From Anoxybacillus sp050480245 (GTDB lineage: Bacteria > Bacillota > Bacilli > Bacillales > Anoxybacillaceae), in the NCBI GenBank assembly GCA_050480245.1, contig JBCNEQ010000003.1: a stretch of DNA of 64,000 nucleotides; one strand, written 5' to 3'. Position 1 is the stretch's first letter, and each line of letters opens with the position of its first letter. Of this stretch, positions 26,250-35,408 are shown in pieces. Both the position numbers and the translations under genes were made by a program. The notes beneath the pieces are model-generated. The model did not search any database and had not been told where the DNA came from. It was given only the letters and a program-made list of their open reading frames with translations.

Positions 26250-27581
26250 ATGGTGAGAAAGAGAATTATGAAGCCGTTAAAACTCACACCACCTCAACTG
26301 CTAGCTTTTATGTTTCTCTTTCTCGTTGTTGTGGGTGGGGTATTGTTAAAGCTGCCAATTGCGACGGAGCGAGAAATTAGTTGGCTTGATGCGTTATTTT
26401 TTTCAACATCTGCAGCAACGGTGACCGGATTAACTCCGATCGACCCAGGCTCTACGTTTACCGTATTTGGAGAAGTTGTTTTAATGATACTTATTCAAGT
26501 TGGTGGGCTTGGGATTATGACGTTTGCGGTGCTCGTCGTCATTATGCTTGGAAAAAAAATCGGAATGAAGCAACGCATGTTGATGCAAGAAGCGTTAAAT
26601 CAGCCATCGCTTGGCGGTGTCATTCGTTTGGCGCGCAATTTACTGTTATTTTCTTTGTTTATGGAATGTATCGGGGTGATTTTGCTAGCTATTGATTGGG
26701 TACCGAAAATGGGATGGGCGAAAGGGCTATATTACAGCCTTTTTCATACGATCGCCGCGTTCAATAACGCTGGATTTGCGTTATGGCCTGACAATTTATC
26801 ACGCTTTGTCGGCAATCCCATTGTCAACGTGACGATCACTTTATTAATCATCGTTGGGGGACTCGGTTTTACAGTCGTATTTGATGTATTGTACCAACGC
26901 CGTTGGAGAAAGTTATCCCTCCATACGAAGCTGATGTTAGTGATGACGCTTATTGTAAACGTTCTAGCGATTGTTGCCATCTTTTTATTTGAACATAATA
27001 ACCCGAAGACGCTCGGTTCGCTTCCGTTTCGCGAACAACTATGGGCAGCGTACTTTCAAGGCATTACCCCGAGAACAGCTGGATTTAATACAGTTGATAT
27101 CGGTTCACTTAAAGATCCGACAGCGATGCTGATGATTTTCCTTATGTTTATCGGGGCAGGAAGCACATCGACCGGTGGCGGGATTAAACTCACAACATTT
27201 GCGGTCATTATTTTTGCGGTCATGAGCTTTTTAAAAGGAAAAGAAGAAACAACAATTCGAATGAGAACGATTCGCCATACGACCATTTTACGTGCGCTGG
27301 CTATTGCATCGATGAGCATGTTGTTTATTTTCCTTGTCACGATGATTTTAACGCTTACCGAAGATGCTCCATTTTTAGTTCTTTTATTTGAAGTTGTATC
27401 TGCATTTGGGACCGTTGGGCTTTCGATGAATATGACTCCGCATTTGTCAGCAGTAGGAAAAATGCTGATCATCGTCGTCATGTTGTTTGGGAAACTTGGC
27501 CCGTTAACGCTCGTTTATTCGATTGCGAAACCGAAAAAAACAAACATTCGTTACCCGAATGGCGATATATTGACGGGATGA
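26250..27581 (+). CDS. TrkH/Ktr-type potassium uptake channel subunit
   Basis: This 443-residue protein belongs to the superfamily of K+ transporters with four pore repeats. The selectivity filters are visible as TVTGLTP, FNNAGFAL, TPRTAGFN and FGTVGLSM, with eight or more membrane helices and the GAGSTSTGGG intramembrane loop. Size suits KtrB/KtrD rather than the larger TrkH. No ktrA or ktrC cytosolic partner is adjacent, so an unlinked partner is needed. GTG 26253 and ATG 26268 are alternative starts. Confidence 0.9.
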   Translation: MVRKRIMKPLKLTPPQLLAFMFLFLVVVGGVLLKLPIATEREISWLDALFFSTSAATVTGLTPIDPGSTFTVFGEVVLMILIQVGGLGIMTFAVLVVIMLGKKIGMKQRMLMQEALNQPSLGGVIRLARNLLLFSLFMECIGVILLAIDWVPKMGWAKGLYYSLFHTIAAFNNAGFALWPDNLSRFVGNPIVNVTITLLIIVGGLGFTVVFDVLYQRRWRKLSLHTKLMLVMTLIVNVLAIVAIFLFEHNNPKTLGSLPFREQLWAAYFQGITPRTAGFNTVDIGSLKDPTAMLMIFLMFIGAGSTSTGGGIKLTTFAVIIFAVMSFLKGKEETTIRMRTIRHTTILRALAIASMSMLFIFLVTMILTLTEDAPFLVLLFEVVSAFGTVGLSMNMTPHLSAVGKMLIIVVMLFGKLGPLTLVYSIAKPKKTNIRYPNGDILTG

Positions 27582-27582
27582 A

Positions 27583-27608
27583 AAAAGCGAGGGGGTTCCC
27601 TCGCTTTT
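27583..27608. terminator. bidirectional terminator between the K+ transporter and motB
   Basis: A perfect 11-bp GC-rich stem (27583-27593 with 27598-27608) with a 4-base loop is flanked by A and T tracts. Confidence 0.85.
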
Positions 27609-28362
27609 ATTGTGCTGGCTCTTGTGGCATAATTAAAATTTCTACGCGTCGGTTTTTGGCGCGTCCTTCTGGTGTCGCATTGGAAGCGATCGGTTTAAAT
27701 TCACCGTATCCCTTTGCGCTAAATAATTGTGGATTTAACTTTGTATTTTCAAGCAAAAGTTTCATAAAGTTAACGGCGCGCATGACGCTTAATTCCCAGT
27801 TTGAAGCAAACTTCGCATTGTTGATCGGTACGTTGTCCGTATGTCCGCTAATGACGATGTTGCGCGGTGGATTCATGACAAGCAAGTTTGATATTTTTTT
27901 GGCGACATCGCGATATTGCGGTTTAATATCGGCACTTCCTGAGTCGAACAATACGTCGTTGGCGATCGTGACAAGCAGCCCTTCTTCTGTTATGGCGACA
28001 GACAATTCACCGCTTAATTGACTCGTTTTCACGTATTCATTAAATTTACTTTGAATCTTTTTTAACTCCTCGTATTCTTCTTTTGAAATTTTGACATACG
28101 GTTTTTGATTTGGTGAGTCTTTGATGACCGAGTCCATTTCTTCCCGCTCAATAGGGCTTAAATATTGCAACGCTCCTGTACCGCCTGTAAATACGCTATT
28201 GAAGGCGCGCGCAATTTCCATAAACTTTTTCGAGTCAATTTGACTGCTCGCAAATAATACGATAAATAGCGCAAGCAATAACGTCAATAAATCGGCGTAC
28301 GGAATTAACCAGCTTTCATCAACATGTTCTTCATGATGATGTTTTTTATGCTTTTTCGCCAT
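27607..28362 (-). CDS. motB: flagellar motor stator protein MotB
   Basis: This 251-residue stator subunit anchors to peptidoglycan and couples ion flow to rotation. A His/Lys-rich start is followed by one membrane helix with the ion-binding aspartate in PYADLLTLLLALFIVLFA. A plug segment comes next, and an OmpA-like peptidoglycan-binding domain (ISGHTDNVP, NWELSVMRA, NRRVEILI) forms the C-terminus. It overlaps motA by 17 bases. The sequence resembles proton-driven MotB more than MotS, but that was not tested. Confidence 0.94.
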   Translation of the reverse strand: MAKKHKKHHHEEHVDESWLIPYADLLTLLLALFIVLFASSQIDSKKFMEIARAFNSVFTGGTGALQYLSPIEREEMDSVIKDSPNQKPYVKISKEEYEELKKIQSKFNEYVKTSQLSGELSVAITEEGLLVTIANDVLFDSGSADIKPQYRDVAKKISNLLVMNPPRNIVISGHTDNVPINNAKFASNWELSVMRAVNFMKLLLENTKLNPQLFSAKGYGEFKPIASNATPEGRAKNRRVEILIMPQEPAQ

Positions 28363-29146
28363 TATTTTGGGCTCCTTGTCCTAAAAGTTTTTGACGTTCG
28401 TTCATCGGTAAATACGAAGCTAATTTTTGTTCAATCGCCCGCGGTGCTTGCCCTTCAATAATGGAAAGTACCCCTTCGATCATTACTTGCCGCACTTTAA
28501 TTTCTTCTTTCGATTTGCGTTTTAATTTGTTCGCAAATGGATGCCAAAGGACGTATCCGGTGAAAATCCCCATAAGTGTCGCAACGAACGCCGCACTAAT
28601 CGCATGACCGAGACGTTCAATATCAGACATATCTTGCAAAGCGGCGATCAATCCAACGACGGCACCAAGTACCCCAAGCGTTGGGGCGTATGTACCGGCT
28701 TGTGTAAAAATCGTCGCATTCGCTAAATGGCGTTCTTCCATCGCTTCGATTTCTTCCGTCATGACATCGCGAATAAATTCTTGTGACTGTCCGTCAATGG
28801 CTAAACTTAATCCGTTGCGCAAAAACGGATCATCAATTTCAGCCACTTTTGCTTCTAACGCTAACAATCCTTCGCGGCGAGCGATGTTTGCCCATTCAAC
28901 AAACAGAGGGATGAGTTCCTCAATTTTTGGCGTTTTTGACTCTTTAAAAATAACCCCAAATAATTTCGGCACTTTCGAAATTTCTTTCGTTGGAAAGGCG
29001 ATTGTCACTGCGGCCGCTGTCCCTAATAAAATGATTAAAATCGCAGCAGGGTTAATGAGCACAGCTGGGCTTACCCCTTTAAACACCATTCCGGCTCCGA
29101 CAGCGACAATGCCAAGAATGAGCCCGATTAAGGACGTACGGTCCAT
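28346..29146 (-). CDS. motA: flagellar motor stator protein MotA
   Basis: This 266-residue protein has four membrane helices and the large cytoplasmic loop (about residues 65-150) that contacts the rotor. Pore helices carry GTYAPTLGVLGAVVGLIAAL and AISAAFVATLMGIFTGYVLW. I placed the start at the ATG at 29146 behind AGAGGTG; the longer frame to 29260 has no ribosome site. I looked for a sigma-D promoter (TAAA...GCCGATAA) upstream and found none. Confidence 0.94.
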   Translation of the reverse strand: MDRTSLIGLILGIVAVGAGMVFKGVSPAVLINPAAILIILLGTAAAVTIAFPTKEISKVPKLFGVIFKESKTPKIEELIPLFVEWANIARREGLLALEAKVAEIDDPFLRNGLSLAIDGQSQEFIRDVMTEEIEAMEERHLANATIFTQAGTYAPTLGVLGAVVGLIAALQDMSDIERLGHAISAAFVATLMGIFTGYVLWHPFANKLKRKSKEEIKVRQVMIEGVLSIIEGQAPRAIEQKLASYLPMNERQKLLGQGAQNNGEKA

Positions 29147-29231
29147 GGTATCACCTCTAATTGTAGAATGAAAAATAAATCCAAGTTTATCATATAATTT
29201 ATCCGAATGTTTGAAAAGGGAAATTTGTACG

Positions 29232-29265
29232 AAAAAAACCCTTGAAGTGGAAACCTTCAAGGGTT
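29232..29265 (-). terminator. pssA terminator
   Basis: A perfect 11-bp stem (29237-29247 with 29255-29265), read on the minus strand, runs into a seven-base U tract (AAAAAAA at 29232-29238 on the plus strand). Confidence 0.85.
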
Positions 29266-29803
29266 AAATTTTCTTTAGCTTGAATGAGCCGACCATCAAA
29301 AGAGAAAGCGTGAAAATAATAAAAATAAAGACGTAAGGTGGGAAGTAATGAATCGTCAAGTAGCTTAGCGTCAATAAACATCCTGCTGCTGTAATCGGCA
29401 AACCGGTAAAATAGCCGTTGCTTTCGGTAATGTTAAAGCGCGCAAGACGAAATGCGCCGCAACCGATATAAAAAATCGTGAAAAATGAGCCTGGTGCGCC
29501 AAATTCGTGCAATAATCCTTGATAAAGTAATAGTGCAGGTGCTACTCCAAATGATATAATATCACTCATTGAGTCCAATTGCTTCCCCAAGTCGGATTCA
29601 ATATTCATTTTCCGAGCGACCGTCCCATCAAAACGGTCGGCAAGTGCTGCAAGAAAAATAAATAGCACAGATACGTTTAGCTGTCCTTTCACCGCAAATA
29701 AAATTGCGAAGCCGCCTAAGCTTAAATTCGTCAACGTCAATACGTTCGCCATATGCGCTTTCAGTTTTTTAATGGTATGATCAATATGATCGGATAAAAA
29801 CAT
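29264..29803 (-). CDS. pssA: CDP-diacylglycerol--serine O-phosphatidyltransferase
   Basis: This 179-residue membrane enzyme makes phosphatidylserine from CDP-diacylglycerol and serine. The CDP-alcohol phosphotransferase motif is complete (DGTVAR, then DLGKQLDSMSD) near residues 59-82, and about six membrane helices are visible. It lies divergent from psd, which decarboxylates its product to phosphatidylethanolamine. Length is near that of B. subtilis PssA. Confidence 0.93.
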   Translation of the reverse strand: MFLSDHIDHTIKKLKAHMANVLTLTNLSLGGFAILFAVKGQLNVSVLFIFLAALADRFDGTVARKMNIESDLGKQLDSMSDIISFGVAPALLLYQGLLHEFGAPGSFFTIFYIGCGAFRLARFNITESNGYFTGLPITAAGCLLTLSYLTIHYFPPYVFIFIIFTLSLLMVGSFKLKKI

Positions 29804-29927
29804 ACATGTTCACTCCTTTAGTTAAATCGTGCCGACCCACTTGCCAAAAATATCACTCGGCTACTAATATTTTATTGATAATAAGCAAACTAGTAAAGGA
29901 TATTCTTTACTTTAGGGGGGAAAACCG

Positions 29928-30725
29928 TTGGTTAAATGGTTATATCGCTTATTCATTGAATTGACGAACCGTCCGCTTACGTCAAAGTGGCTCGCTTCGT
30001 TTACGTGCTCAAAATGGAGTCGGTTTATTATTCCATCTTATGCGAAAGTATATAAAGTCAATGAAGAAGAAATGGAAAAAAAGTTGCATGAATATGAGAC
30101 GCTTCAACAATTGTTCGTTCGCACATTAAAAGAAGGGCTTCGTCCTATTGATGAACATCCTGACAGCGTCGTCAGCCCTGTCGATGCGGTTATTGAAGAT
30201 GTCGGCATCATTACGGACCAAAAAGAAATTATCGTCAAAGGAAAAACGTATTCCATTCGTGAAATGCTTGGCGACGATCATATCGCTGAAAAATATTTGC
30301 ATGGGACGTTCATTATTTTGTATTTAAGTCCAAGCCATTATCACCGCATTCATAGTCCAATATGTGGGGAAGTTGTGAAGCAATGGACGCTTGGCGGAAA
30401 GTCGTATCCGGTTAATCGCCTTGGATTGAAGTATGGGAAGGACCCTCTTTCTAAAAATTACAGAAAAATTACCGAACTGTGTACAAATGGTATGTATATG
30501 GCCATTGTGAAAGTTGGAGCGATGTTTGTCAACAGCATTGAATGGACGCACGAGCGTGAATATGTGAAAAAAGGGGAGGAAATCGGATATTTTTCATTCG
30601 GTTCAACGGTCGTGTTATTGTTTGAAAAAAATGCATTTACGTTAGACGAACATATCGTGCCACCGCTTGAAGTGAAAATGGGACAACGGCTCGGCTTTTT
30701 TGGGCAAAAGAAAAAGAGCCAATAA
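29928..30725 (+). CDS. psd: phosphatidylserine decarboxylase proenzyme
   Basis: This 265-residue enzyme forms phosphatidylethanolamine. Key sites are SPVDAVIEDVG near residue 78, the HYHRIHSP block near 145 and the self-cleavage site FGST near residue 228, whose serine becomes the pyruvoyl group. The start is TTG at 29928 behind AGGGGGG. It is divergent from pssA, forming a complete PE module split over two strands. Confidence 0.93.
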   Translation: MVKWLYRLFIELTNRPLTSKWLASFTCSKWSRFIIPSYAKVYKVNEEEMEKKLHEYETLQQLFVRTLKEGLRPIDEHPDSVVSPVDAVIEDVGIITDQKEIIVKGKTYSIREMLGDDHIAEKYLHGTFIILYLSPSHYHRIHSPICGEVVKQWTLGGKSYPVNRLGLKYGKDPLSKNYRKITELCTNGMYMAIVKVGAMFVNSIEWTHEREYVKKGEEIGYFSFGSTVVLLFEKNAFTLDEHIVPPLEVKMGQRLGFFGQKKKSQ

Positions 30726-30732
30726 AGGCTCA
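30712..30732 (-). terminator. short terminator for sda
   Basis: On the minus strand a 5-bp GAGCC/GGCTC stem with a 6-base loop is followed by five U. It overlaps the psd stop region and is weak. Confidence 0.45.
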
Positions 30733-30876
30733 AGCTGAAGATGATTGCTTTAGTTTATGGTGGAGACAGCGCCGGAAAATTTCGTCTTCAATAAGTTGGA
30801 TAAACTCTTTGTTTAATTGTAATTCTTTCGCTTTGTAGTATGATTCAAGGAGTAAGTCGTCAGGCAAACCTTGCAT
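30730..30876 (-). CDS. sda: sporulation checkpoint protein Sda
   Basis: This 48-residue helical hairpin protein inhibits KinA and blocks sporulation while DNA replication is impaired or under way. The sequence LPDDLLLESYYKAKELQLNKEF...EDEIFRR closely follows B. subtilis Sda. I chose ATG at 30876 behind AAGGAGG on the minus strand; the frame extends upstream without a ribosome site. A cluster of DnaA boxes lies about 100-200 bases upstream, consistent with the known DnaA control of sda. Confidence 0.93.
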   Translation of the reverse strand: MQGLPDDLLLESYYKAKELQLNKEFIQLIEDEIFRRCLHHKLKQSSSA

Positions 30877-30975
30877 TTTTTTCGCCTCCTTAGGTATACA
30901 ACGGCTCATGTATACATATAATGGTAGGTTCATTTTCACTTTACCATAAATCGAAAATAAGAACAATCGTTCTGA

Positions 30976-31075
30976 TTATCCACATGTGATGGTGGATAAG
31001 TTGTGGATTTATTGTTTATAAAGGTGATGGAATGTTGAAAAATGCGTGTGGATGATGTGTATAAAGTTATCCACA
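30976..31075. promoter_or_regulatory. cluster of DnaA boxes upstream of sda
   Basis: Six DnaA-box-like 9-mers lie within 100 bases. TTATCCACA is perfect at 30976-30984 and 31067-31075, and TGTGTATAA (TTATACACA on the minus strand) is at 31056-31064. Near matches are GGTGGATAA at 30991-30999, TGTGGATTT at 31002-31010 and TGTGGATGA at 31047-31055. Both strands are used. In B. subtilis DnaA binds upstream of sda; here the cluster also precedes yqeG. Confidence 0.85.
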
Positions 31076-31156
31076 GGATGTGAAGATTGTTGGATTTTGT
31101 CGAAAAATTTTACAATCTGTTTATTTATGTAAAAAACAGGGGAGGATGGAGGAAGT

Positions 31157-31669
31157 ATGTTAAAATATTTTTTGCCAAACGAACATGCGAAAAGTATTTT
31201 TGAAATTACCCCAGAGCATTTGCAAGAAAAAGGAATAAAAGGGATTATTACAGATTTAGACAATACGTTAATCGAATGGGATCGCCCGCTAGCAACGCCA
31301 GATGTTGCTCGCTGGTTTGAACAAATGAAGCAAAGCGGCATTCAGGTGACGATCGTATCTAATAATAATAAAAAGCGAGTTGAAGCGTTTGCGAAACCGC
31401 TTGGCATTCCGTTTATTTTCGAAGCGCGCAAACCGTTGACGCGAGCGTTTCAACAAGCGTTGCGCGACATGAAGCTGAAAAAAGAAGAAGTCGTTGTCGT
31501 TGGCGATCAGCTCCTTACCGATGTGTTTGGCGGCAATCGGCTCGGATTATATACGATTTTAGTCGTTCCTGTTGCGCAAACAGACGGGTTTTTTACTCGC
31601 ATTAATCGAAACGTTGAACGAAAAATTTTAAATATCATGCGAAAAAAAGGTATGATTCATTGGGAGTGA
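31157..31669 (+). CDS. yqeG: HAD-superfamily phosphatase YqeG
   Basis: This 170-residue subfamily IIIA HAD phosphatase has motif I TDLDNTLIEWD near residue 35, motif II VSNNN near 73 and motif III GDQLLTDVFGGN near 116. It relates to phosphatidylglycerophosphate phosphatases, but the substrate in Bacillus is uncertain. It heads the conserved yqeG-yqeH-aroE-yhbY-nadD-yqeK-rsfS-yqeM run. GGGGAGGATGG precedes the start. Confidence 0.88.
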   Translation: MLKYFLPNEHAKSIFEITPEHLQEKGIKGIITDLDNTLIEWDRPLATPDVARWFEQMKQSGIQVTIVSNNNKKRVEAFAKPLGIPFIFEARKPLTRAFQQALRDMKLKKEEVVVVGDQLLTDVFGGNRLGLYTILVVPVAQTDGFFTRINRNVERKILNIMRKKGMIHWE

Positions 31670-31671
31670 TC

Positions 31672-32778
31672 ATGATGAGTGAACAAGTGATTTGCATCGG
31701 ATGTGGAGTAACGATTCAAACGGAAGACGAAACGAAAATCGGATACGCGCCCCCTTCAGCGCTTGAGCGCGATCCTGTCATTTGTCAGCGCTGTTTTCGT
31801 TTAAAACATTATAATGAAGTGCAGGACGTATCGTTAACTGATGACGACTTTTTAAACATTTTGCATGGCATCGGACAAGCAGATGGCCTTGTAGTGAAAA
31901 TTGTTGACATTTTCGATTTCAATGGCAGCTGGTTGCCGGGCTTACATCGATTTGTTGGAAAAAAAGATGTGCTTCTTGTCGGAAACAAAGTCGATTTATT
32001 GCCGAAGTCCGTCAAGCATGAGAAGGTAACGCGCTGGATGAAACAAACGGCGCGGGAGCTCGGTTTACAACCGCGCGATGTCTTTTTAGTGAGCGCTAAT
32101 AAAGGGCATGGAATGAAAGAAGTGATGGCGGCGATCGATGAGTATCGCAACGGGAAAGATGTGTATGTCGTCGGTTGTACGAATGTTGGAAAATCAACGT
32201 TTATTAACCGTATCATTAAAGAAGCAACTGGGAAAGGAAACGTCATTACGACGTCATATTTCCCGGGAACGACATTAGATATGATTGAAATTCCGCTTGA
32301 TGACGGAGCGGCGCTTTATGATACGCCAGGAATTATTAACCATCACCAAATGGCTCATTTTGTCGATAAAAAAGACTTGAAAGTCATTACACCGAAAAAA
32401 GAAATTAAACCGAAAGTATACCAATTAAACGAGCAGCAAACGTTATTTTTTGGGGGGCTTGCCCGGTTAGATTATATGAGTGGCGGAAGACGTCCATTTG
32501 TATGTTATATGTCAAATGAATTATTTATTCATCGGACGAAACGCGAACATGCGGATGAGTTGTATGAAAAACATCTTGGTGAACTGTTGCAGCCGCCGCG
32601 CAAAAGCTATTGCGAACAATTGCCACCGCTTGTCGCCCATCATTTTACGCTGAAAGAGTCAAAAACAGATATCGTTTTTTCAGGTCTCGGCTGGGTGACA
32701 TGTCATGAGCCGGGTGCTCAAGTGATTGCGTATGCGCCAAAAGGTGTCGGTGTCATGTTGCGCAAATCGCTTATTTAA
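31672..32778 (+). CDS. yqeH: ribosome biogenesis GTPase YqeH
   Basis: This 368-residue circularly permuted GTPase is needed for 30S assembly. An N-terminal zinc finger (CIGCG and CQRCFRLKHYN) is followed by motifs in permuted order: NKVDLLPK (G4), SANKGHG (G5), GCTNVGKSTF (G1), then DTPGI (G3). The C-terminal half is the YqeH-specific domain. ATG 31672 or 31675 could start; both follow GGGAGTG. Confidence 0.93.
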   Translation: MMSEQVICIGCGVTIQTEDETKIGYAPPSALERDPVICQRCFRLKHYNEVQDVSLTDDDFLNILHGIGQADGLVVKIVDIFDFNGSWLPGLHRFVGKKDVLLVGNKVDLLPKSVKHEKVTRWMKQTARELGLQPRDVFLVSANKGHGMKEVMAAIDEYRNGKDVYVVGCTNVGKSTFINRIIKEATGKGNVITTSYFPGTTLDMIEIPLDDGAALYDTPGIINHHQMAHFVDKKDLKVITPKKEIKPKVYQLNEQQTLFFGGLARLDYMSGGRRPFVCYMSNELFIHRTKREHADELYEKHLGELLQPPRKSYCEQLPPLVAHHFTLKESKTDIVFSGLGWVTCHEPGAQVIAYAPKGVGVMLRKSLI

Positions 32779-32798
32779 CGCAAAGGGGGAGAGGAGTT

Positions 32799-33626
32799 TT
32801 GAAACTATTTGGGCTTATCGGCTGTCCTGTCCATCATTCGTTATCACCGCTTATGCATAACGATGCGTTTCAGACGTTACACATCGATGCACATTATCAC
32901 GCATTTCATGTCGAGCCACATATGTTAAAAGAGGCGGTACAAGGATTAAAAGCGTTGCAATGTGCCGGTTTTAATGTGACAATTCCGCATAAAACAGCGG
33001 TCATGGAATATATGGATGAGCTAGACGAAACAGCAAAACAAATGGGTGCGGTCAATACGGTCGTCAATGAACGGGGGAAATGGGTTGGCTATAATACGGA
33101 TGGTGAAGGATTTGTCCGAGCTTTATGCGAGCAAATGAACGTCCAATTATGTGGCGCGCGCATATTGCTTGTTGGTGCAGGTGGAGCGGCCCGAGGCATT
33201 TATTTTGCCCTTCTTCAACATCATGTGTCCGCTGTTGATGTATGTAATCGTACGGCAGGGAAAGCCGAGGCGTTTATTAAAAAAGAAAAGTCAGATGTGT
33301 ATTCGCTTGAAGAAGGAGAAGAGCGTTTAGCGGAGTATGACATCGTCATTAACACAACGTCTGTAGGCATGTATCCGCATGTGGAGGCGATGCCAATTTC
33401 TCTTCGGAATTTAAAAAAAGATACAATCGTCAGCGATATCATCTATAATCCACTAATGACGAAATGGTTGCAAGAAGCGAAAGAAAAAGGTGCGCGCGTG
33501 CAAAACGGCGTCGGGATGTTTGTCTATCAAGGGGCGCTAGCCTTTGAAAAATGGACAGGCATCTTTCCAAATACGAAACGAATGGAACAACTTGTTATTC
33601 AAAAGTTAGGAGGAAAACCATGTTAA
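32799..33626 (+). CDS. aroE: shikimate dehydrogenase AroE
   Basis: This 275-residue NADP-dependent enzyme reduces 3-dehydroshikimate in aromatic amino acid synthesis. It shows the substrate motif GCPVHHSLSPLMHN, the catalytic lysine region NVTIPHK, AVNTVV, the cofactor loop GAGGAARG and the NTTSVGM block. It uses a TTG start behind GGGGGAGAGGAG. It overlaps yhbY by seven bases. Confidence 0.94.
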   Translation: MKLFGLIGCPVHHSLSPLMHNDAFQTLHIDAHYHAFHVEPHMLKEAVQGLKALQCAGFNVTIPHKTAVMEYMDELDETAKQMGAVNTVVNERGKWVGYNTDGEGFVRALCEQMNVQLCGARILLVGAGGAARGIYFALLQHHVSAVDVCNRTAGKAEAFIKKEKSDVYSLEEGEERLAEYDIVINTTSVGMYPHVEAMPISLRNLKKDTIVSDIIYNPLMTKWLQEAKEKGARVQNGVGMFVYQGALAFEKWTGIFPNTKRMEQLVIQKLGGKPC

Positions 33627-33913
33627 CAGGAAAACAAAAACGATTTTTACGTTCTTTAGCTCATCATTTAGCGCCAATTTTTCAAGTAGGAAAAGGTGGC
33701 GTCAATGACAATATGATTAAACAAATTGCTGATGCGCTTGAGGCGAGAGAGCTCATTAAAGTAAGCGTATTAAAAAATTGCGATGAAGAGAAGGAAGTCG
33801 TTGCAGAGCAATTAGCGAGCGGAGCGGGGGCGGAAATCGTCCAACTCATTGGACATACGATCGTGTTATATAAAGAATCGCGTGAACATAAACAAATTGT
33901 GTTACCAAAATAG
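33620..33913 (+). CDS. yhbY: CRM-domain RNA-binding protein YhbY (YqeI)
   Basis: This 97-residue protein is a single CRM domain with the GKGG loop (FQVGKGGVND), which binds RNA and associates with pre-50S particles. ATG 33620 follows AGGAGG and overlaps the end of aroE, so translation is coupled. Confidence 0.9.
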   Translation: MLTGKQKRFLRSLAHHLAPIFQVGKGGVNDNMIKQIADALEARELIKVSVLKNCDEEKEVVAEQLASGAGAEIVQLIGHTIVLYKESREHKQIVLPK

Positions 33914-33923
33914 GAGCGGCGCG

Positions 33924-34490
33924 GTGAAAAAAGTAGGCATTTTAGGTGGGACGTTTGATCCGCCACATTACGGGCATTTATTAATTGCGGATGATGTACG
34001 AACGGAGTTGCAGCTCGATGAAATATGGTTTATGCCAAACTACATTCCGCCGCATAAAGACAAAAAAGTGACAGATCATATGCATCGCGTCAATATGTTG
34101 CATGCGGCGATTGCGAATCAGCCGCACTTTCGCGTTGAAACGATTGAATTAGAGCGAAAAGAGCGATCATATACGTATGATACGATCGTCTTGTTAAAGA
34201 AAAAGCATCCGCATACTATATTTTACTTTATTATTGGCGGGGATATGGTCGAATATTTGCCGCATTGGTATCGAATTGATGAGCTCGTTCGGCTTGTGCA
34301 ATTTGTTGGTGTGAAACGTCCGGGTTATTCGCTTTGTACGCCTTACCCGATCATTGAAGTCGACGTGCCCGGATTTGCGGTATCTTCTTCGCTCATTCGT
34401 GAACGTATACAAAGCGGAAAAAGCGTGACGTACTTGTTGCCTGAAGCGGTTCAATTATATATAAAGGAGAATCGGTTGTATGAAACGTGA
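33924..34490 (+). CDS. nadD: nicotinate-nucleotide adenylyltransferase NadD
   Basis: This 188-residue enzyme converts nicotinate mononucleotide to deamido-NAD. The nucleotidyltransferase motif GGTFDPPHYGH is at residues 8-18, and the C-terminal SSSLIRERI motif is present. GTG 33924 follows AGGAGCGG; an earlier frame to 33849 overlaps yhbY without support. It overlaps yqeK by 11 bases. Confidence 0.94.
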   Translation: MKKVGILGGTFDPPHYGHLLIADDVRTELQLDEIWFMPNYIPPHKDKKVTDHMHRVNMLHAAIANQPHFRVETIELERKERSYTYDTIVLLKKKHPHTIFYFIIGGDMVEYLPHWYRIDELVRLVQFVGVKRPGYSLCTPYPIIEVDVPGFAVSSSLIRERIQSGKSVTYLLPEAVQLYIKENRLYET

Positions 34491-35055
34491 AGAAGCGTTA
34501 GCAATCGTGCGCAAGCAATTAAAAGAACAACGTTACATTCATACAGTAGGTGTGATGGAAACAGCGATTGAACTTGCGAAATTATATGGTGCGGATGTTC
34601 AAAAGGCAGAGCTAGCTGCGATTTTTCATGACTACGCCAAATTCCGTACGAAAGAAGAAATGAAGCGCATCATCATGGAACAACAAATGCCCCAAGACCT
34701 GTTATCATATAGCCCAGAGCTATGGCATGCGCCGGTTGGGGCATACTTAGTTCAAACGGAAGTCGGCATTCAAGATGAGGAAATTTTGCAGGCGATTCGT
34801 TATCATACATCAGGGCGTCCAAATATGACGCTGCTTGAGAAAATCGTATATATTGCGGACTATATTGAGCCTAATCGCTCGTTTCCGGGCGTTGACGAAG
34901 TGCGAGCGTTGGCGCGAGAACATTTAGATCGTGCGCTTTTTCGGGCGCTTCAAAATACGATTCAATTTTTAATGGATAAACATGAGCCGATTTACCCGGA
35001 TACGTTTCATACGTATAATGATATAGCGAAAAAATTAAAGGGGGTTTCATCATGA
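34480..35055 (+). CDS. yqeK: HD-domain hydrolase YqeK
   Basis: This 191-residue HD protein has metal ligands in RYIHTVGV, FHDYAKF, WHAPVGA and the downstream YIADYIEPNR. Members of this family hydrolyse diadenosine tetraphosphate symmetrically to ADP. It is coupled to nadD upstream and rsfS downstream through overlaps. Confidence 0.9.
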   Translation: MKREEALAIVRKQLKEQRYIHTVGVMETAIELAKLYGADVQKAELAAIFHDYAKFRTKEEMKRIIMEQQMPQDLLSYSPELWHAPVGAYLVQTEVGIQDEEILQAIRYHTSGRPNMTLLEKIVYIADYIEPNRSFPGVDEVRALAREHLDRALFRALQNTIQFLMDKHEPIYPDTFHTYNDIAKKLKGVSS

Positions 35056-35408
35056 CAGAACGGGATATTTTACGGGTTGCCGTACAAGCAGCAGATGAAA
35101 AAAAAGCAGAGAACATCGTGGCATTAAATATGAAAGGCATTTCGCCTGTCGCTGACTACTTTATGATTTGCCATGGCAATTCAGATAAACAAGTACAAGC
35201 CATTGCGCGCGAAATTAAAGAAAAGGCGGAAGAACATGACATTTTAGTAAAACGTGTTGAAGGTTTTGATGAAGCAAGTTGGATTTTAGTCGATTTAGGG
35301 GATGTTGTCGTCCATGTATTCCGTAAAGAAGATCGGGAATATTACAATCTCGAACGGCTATGGGGCGATGCGCCGCTTGAGCAAATTGAGAGTGATCTCG
35401 GAGCATGA
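35052..35408 (+). CDS. rsfS: ribosomal silencing factor RsfS
   Basis: This 118-residue protein binds ribosomal protein uL14 and blocks subunit joining when nutrients are short. It has the Iojap-family pattern ADYFMICHGNSDKQVQAIA, the EGFDEASWILVDLGDVVVHVF block and REYYNLERLWGDAP. It overlaps yqeK and yqeM by four bases each. Confidence 0.94.
   Translation: MTERDILRVAVQAADEKKAENIVALNMKGISPVADYFMICHGNSDKQVQAIAREIKEKAEEHDILVKRVEGFDEASWILVDLGDVVVHVFRKEDREYYNLERLWGDAPLEQIESDLGA

Noticed and set aside
29147..29262. A sigma-D promoter for motAB
   Set aside because: No TAAA...GCCGATAA-like pair is visible in the interval upstream.
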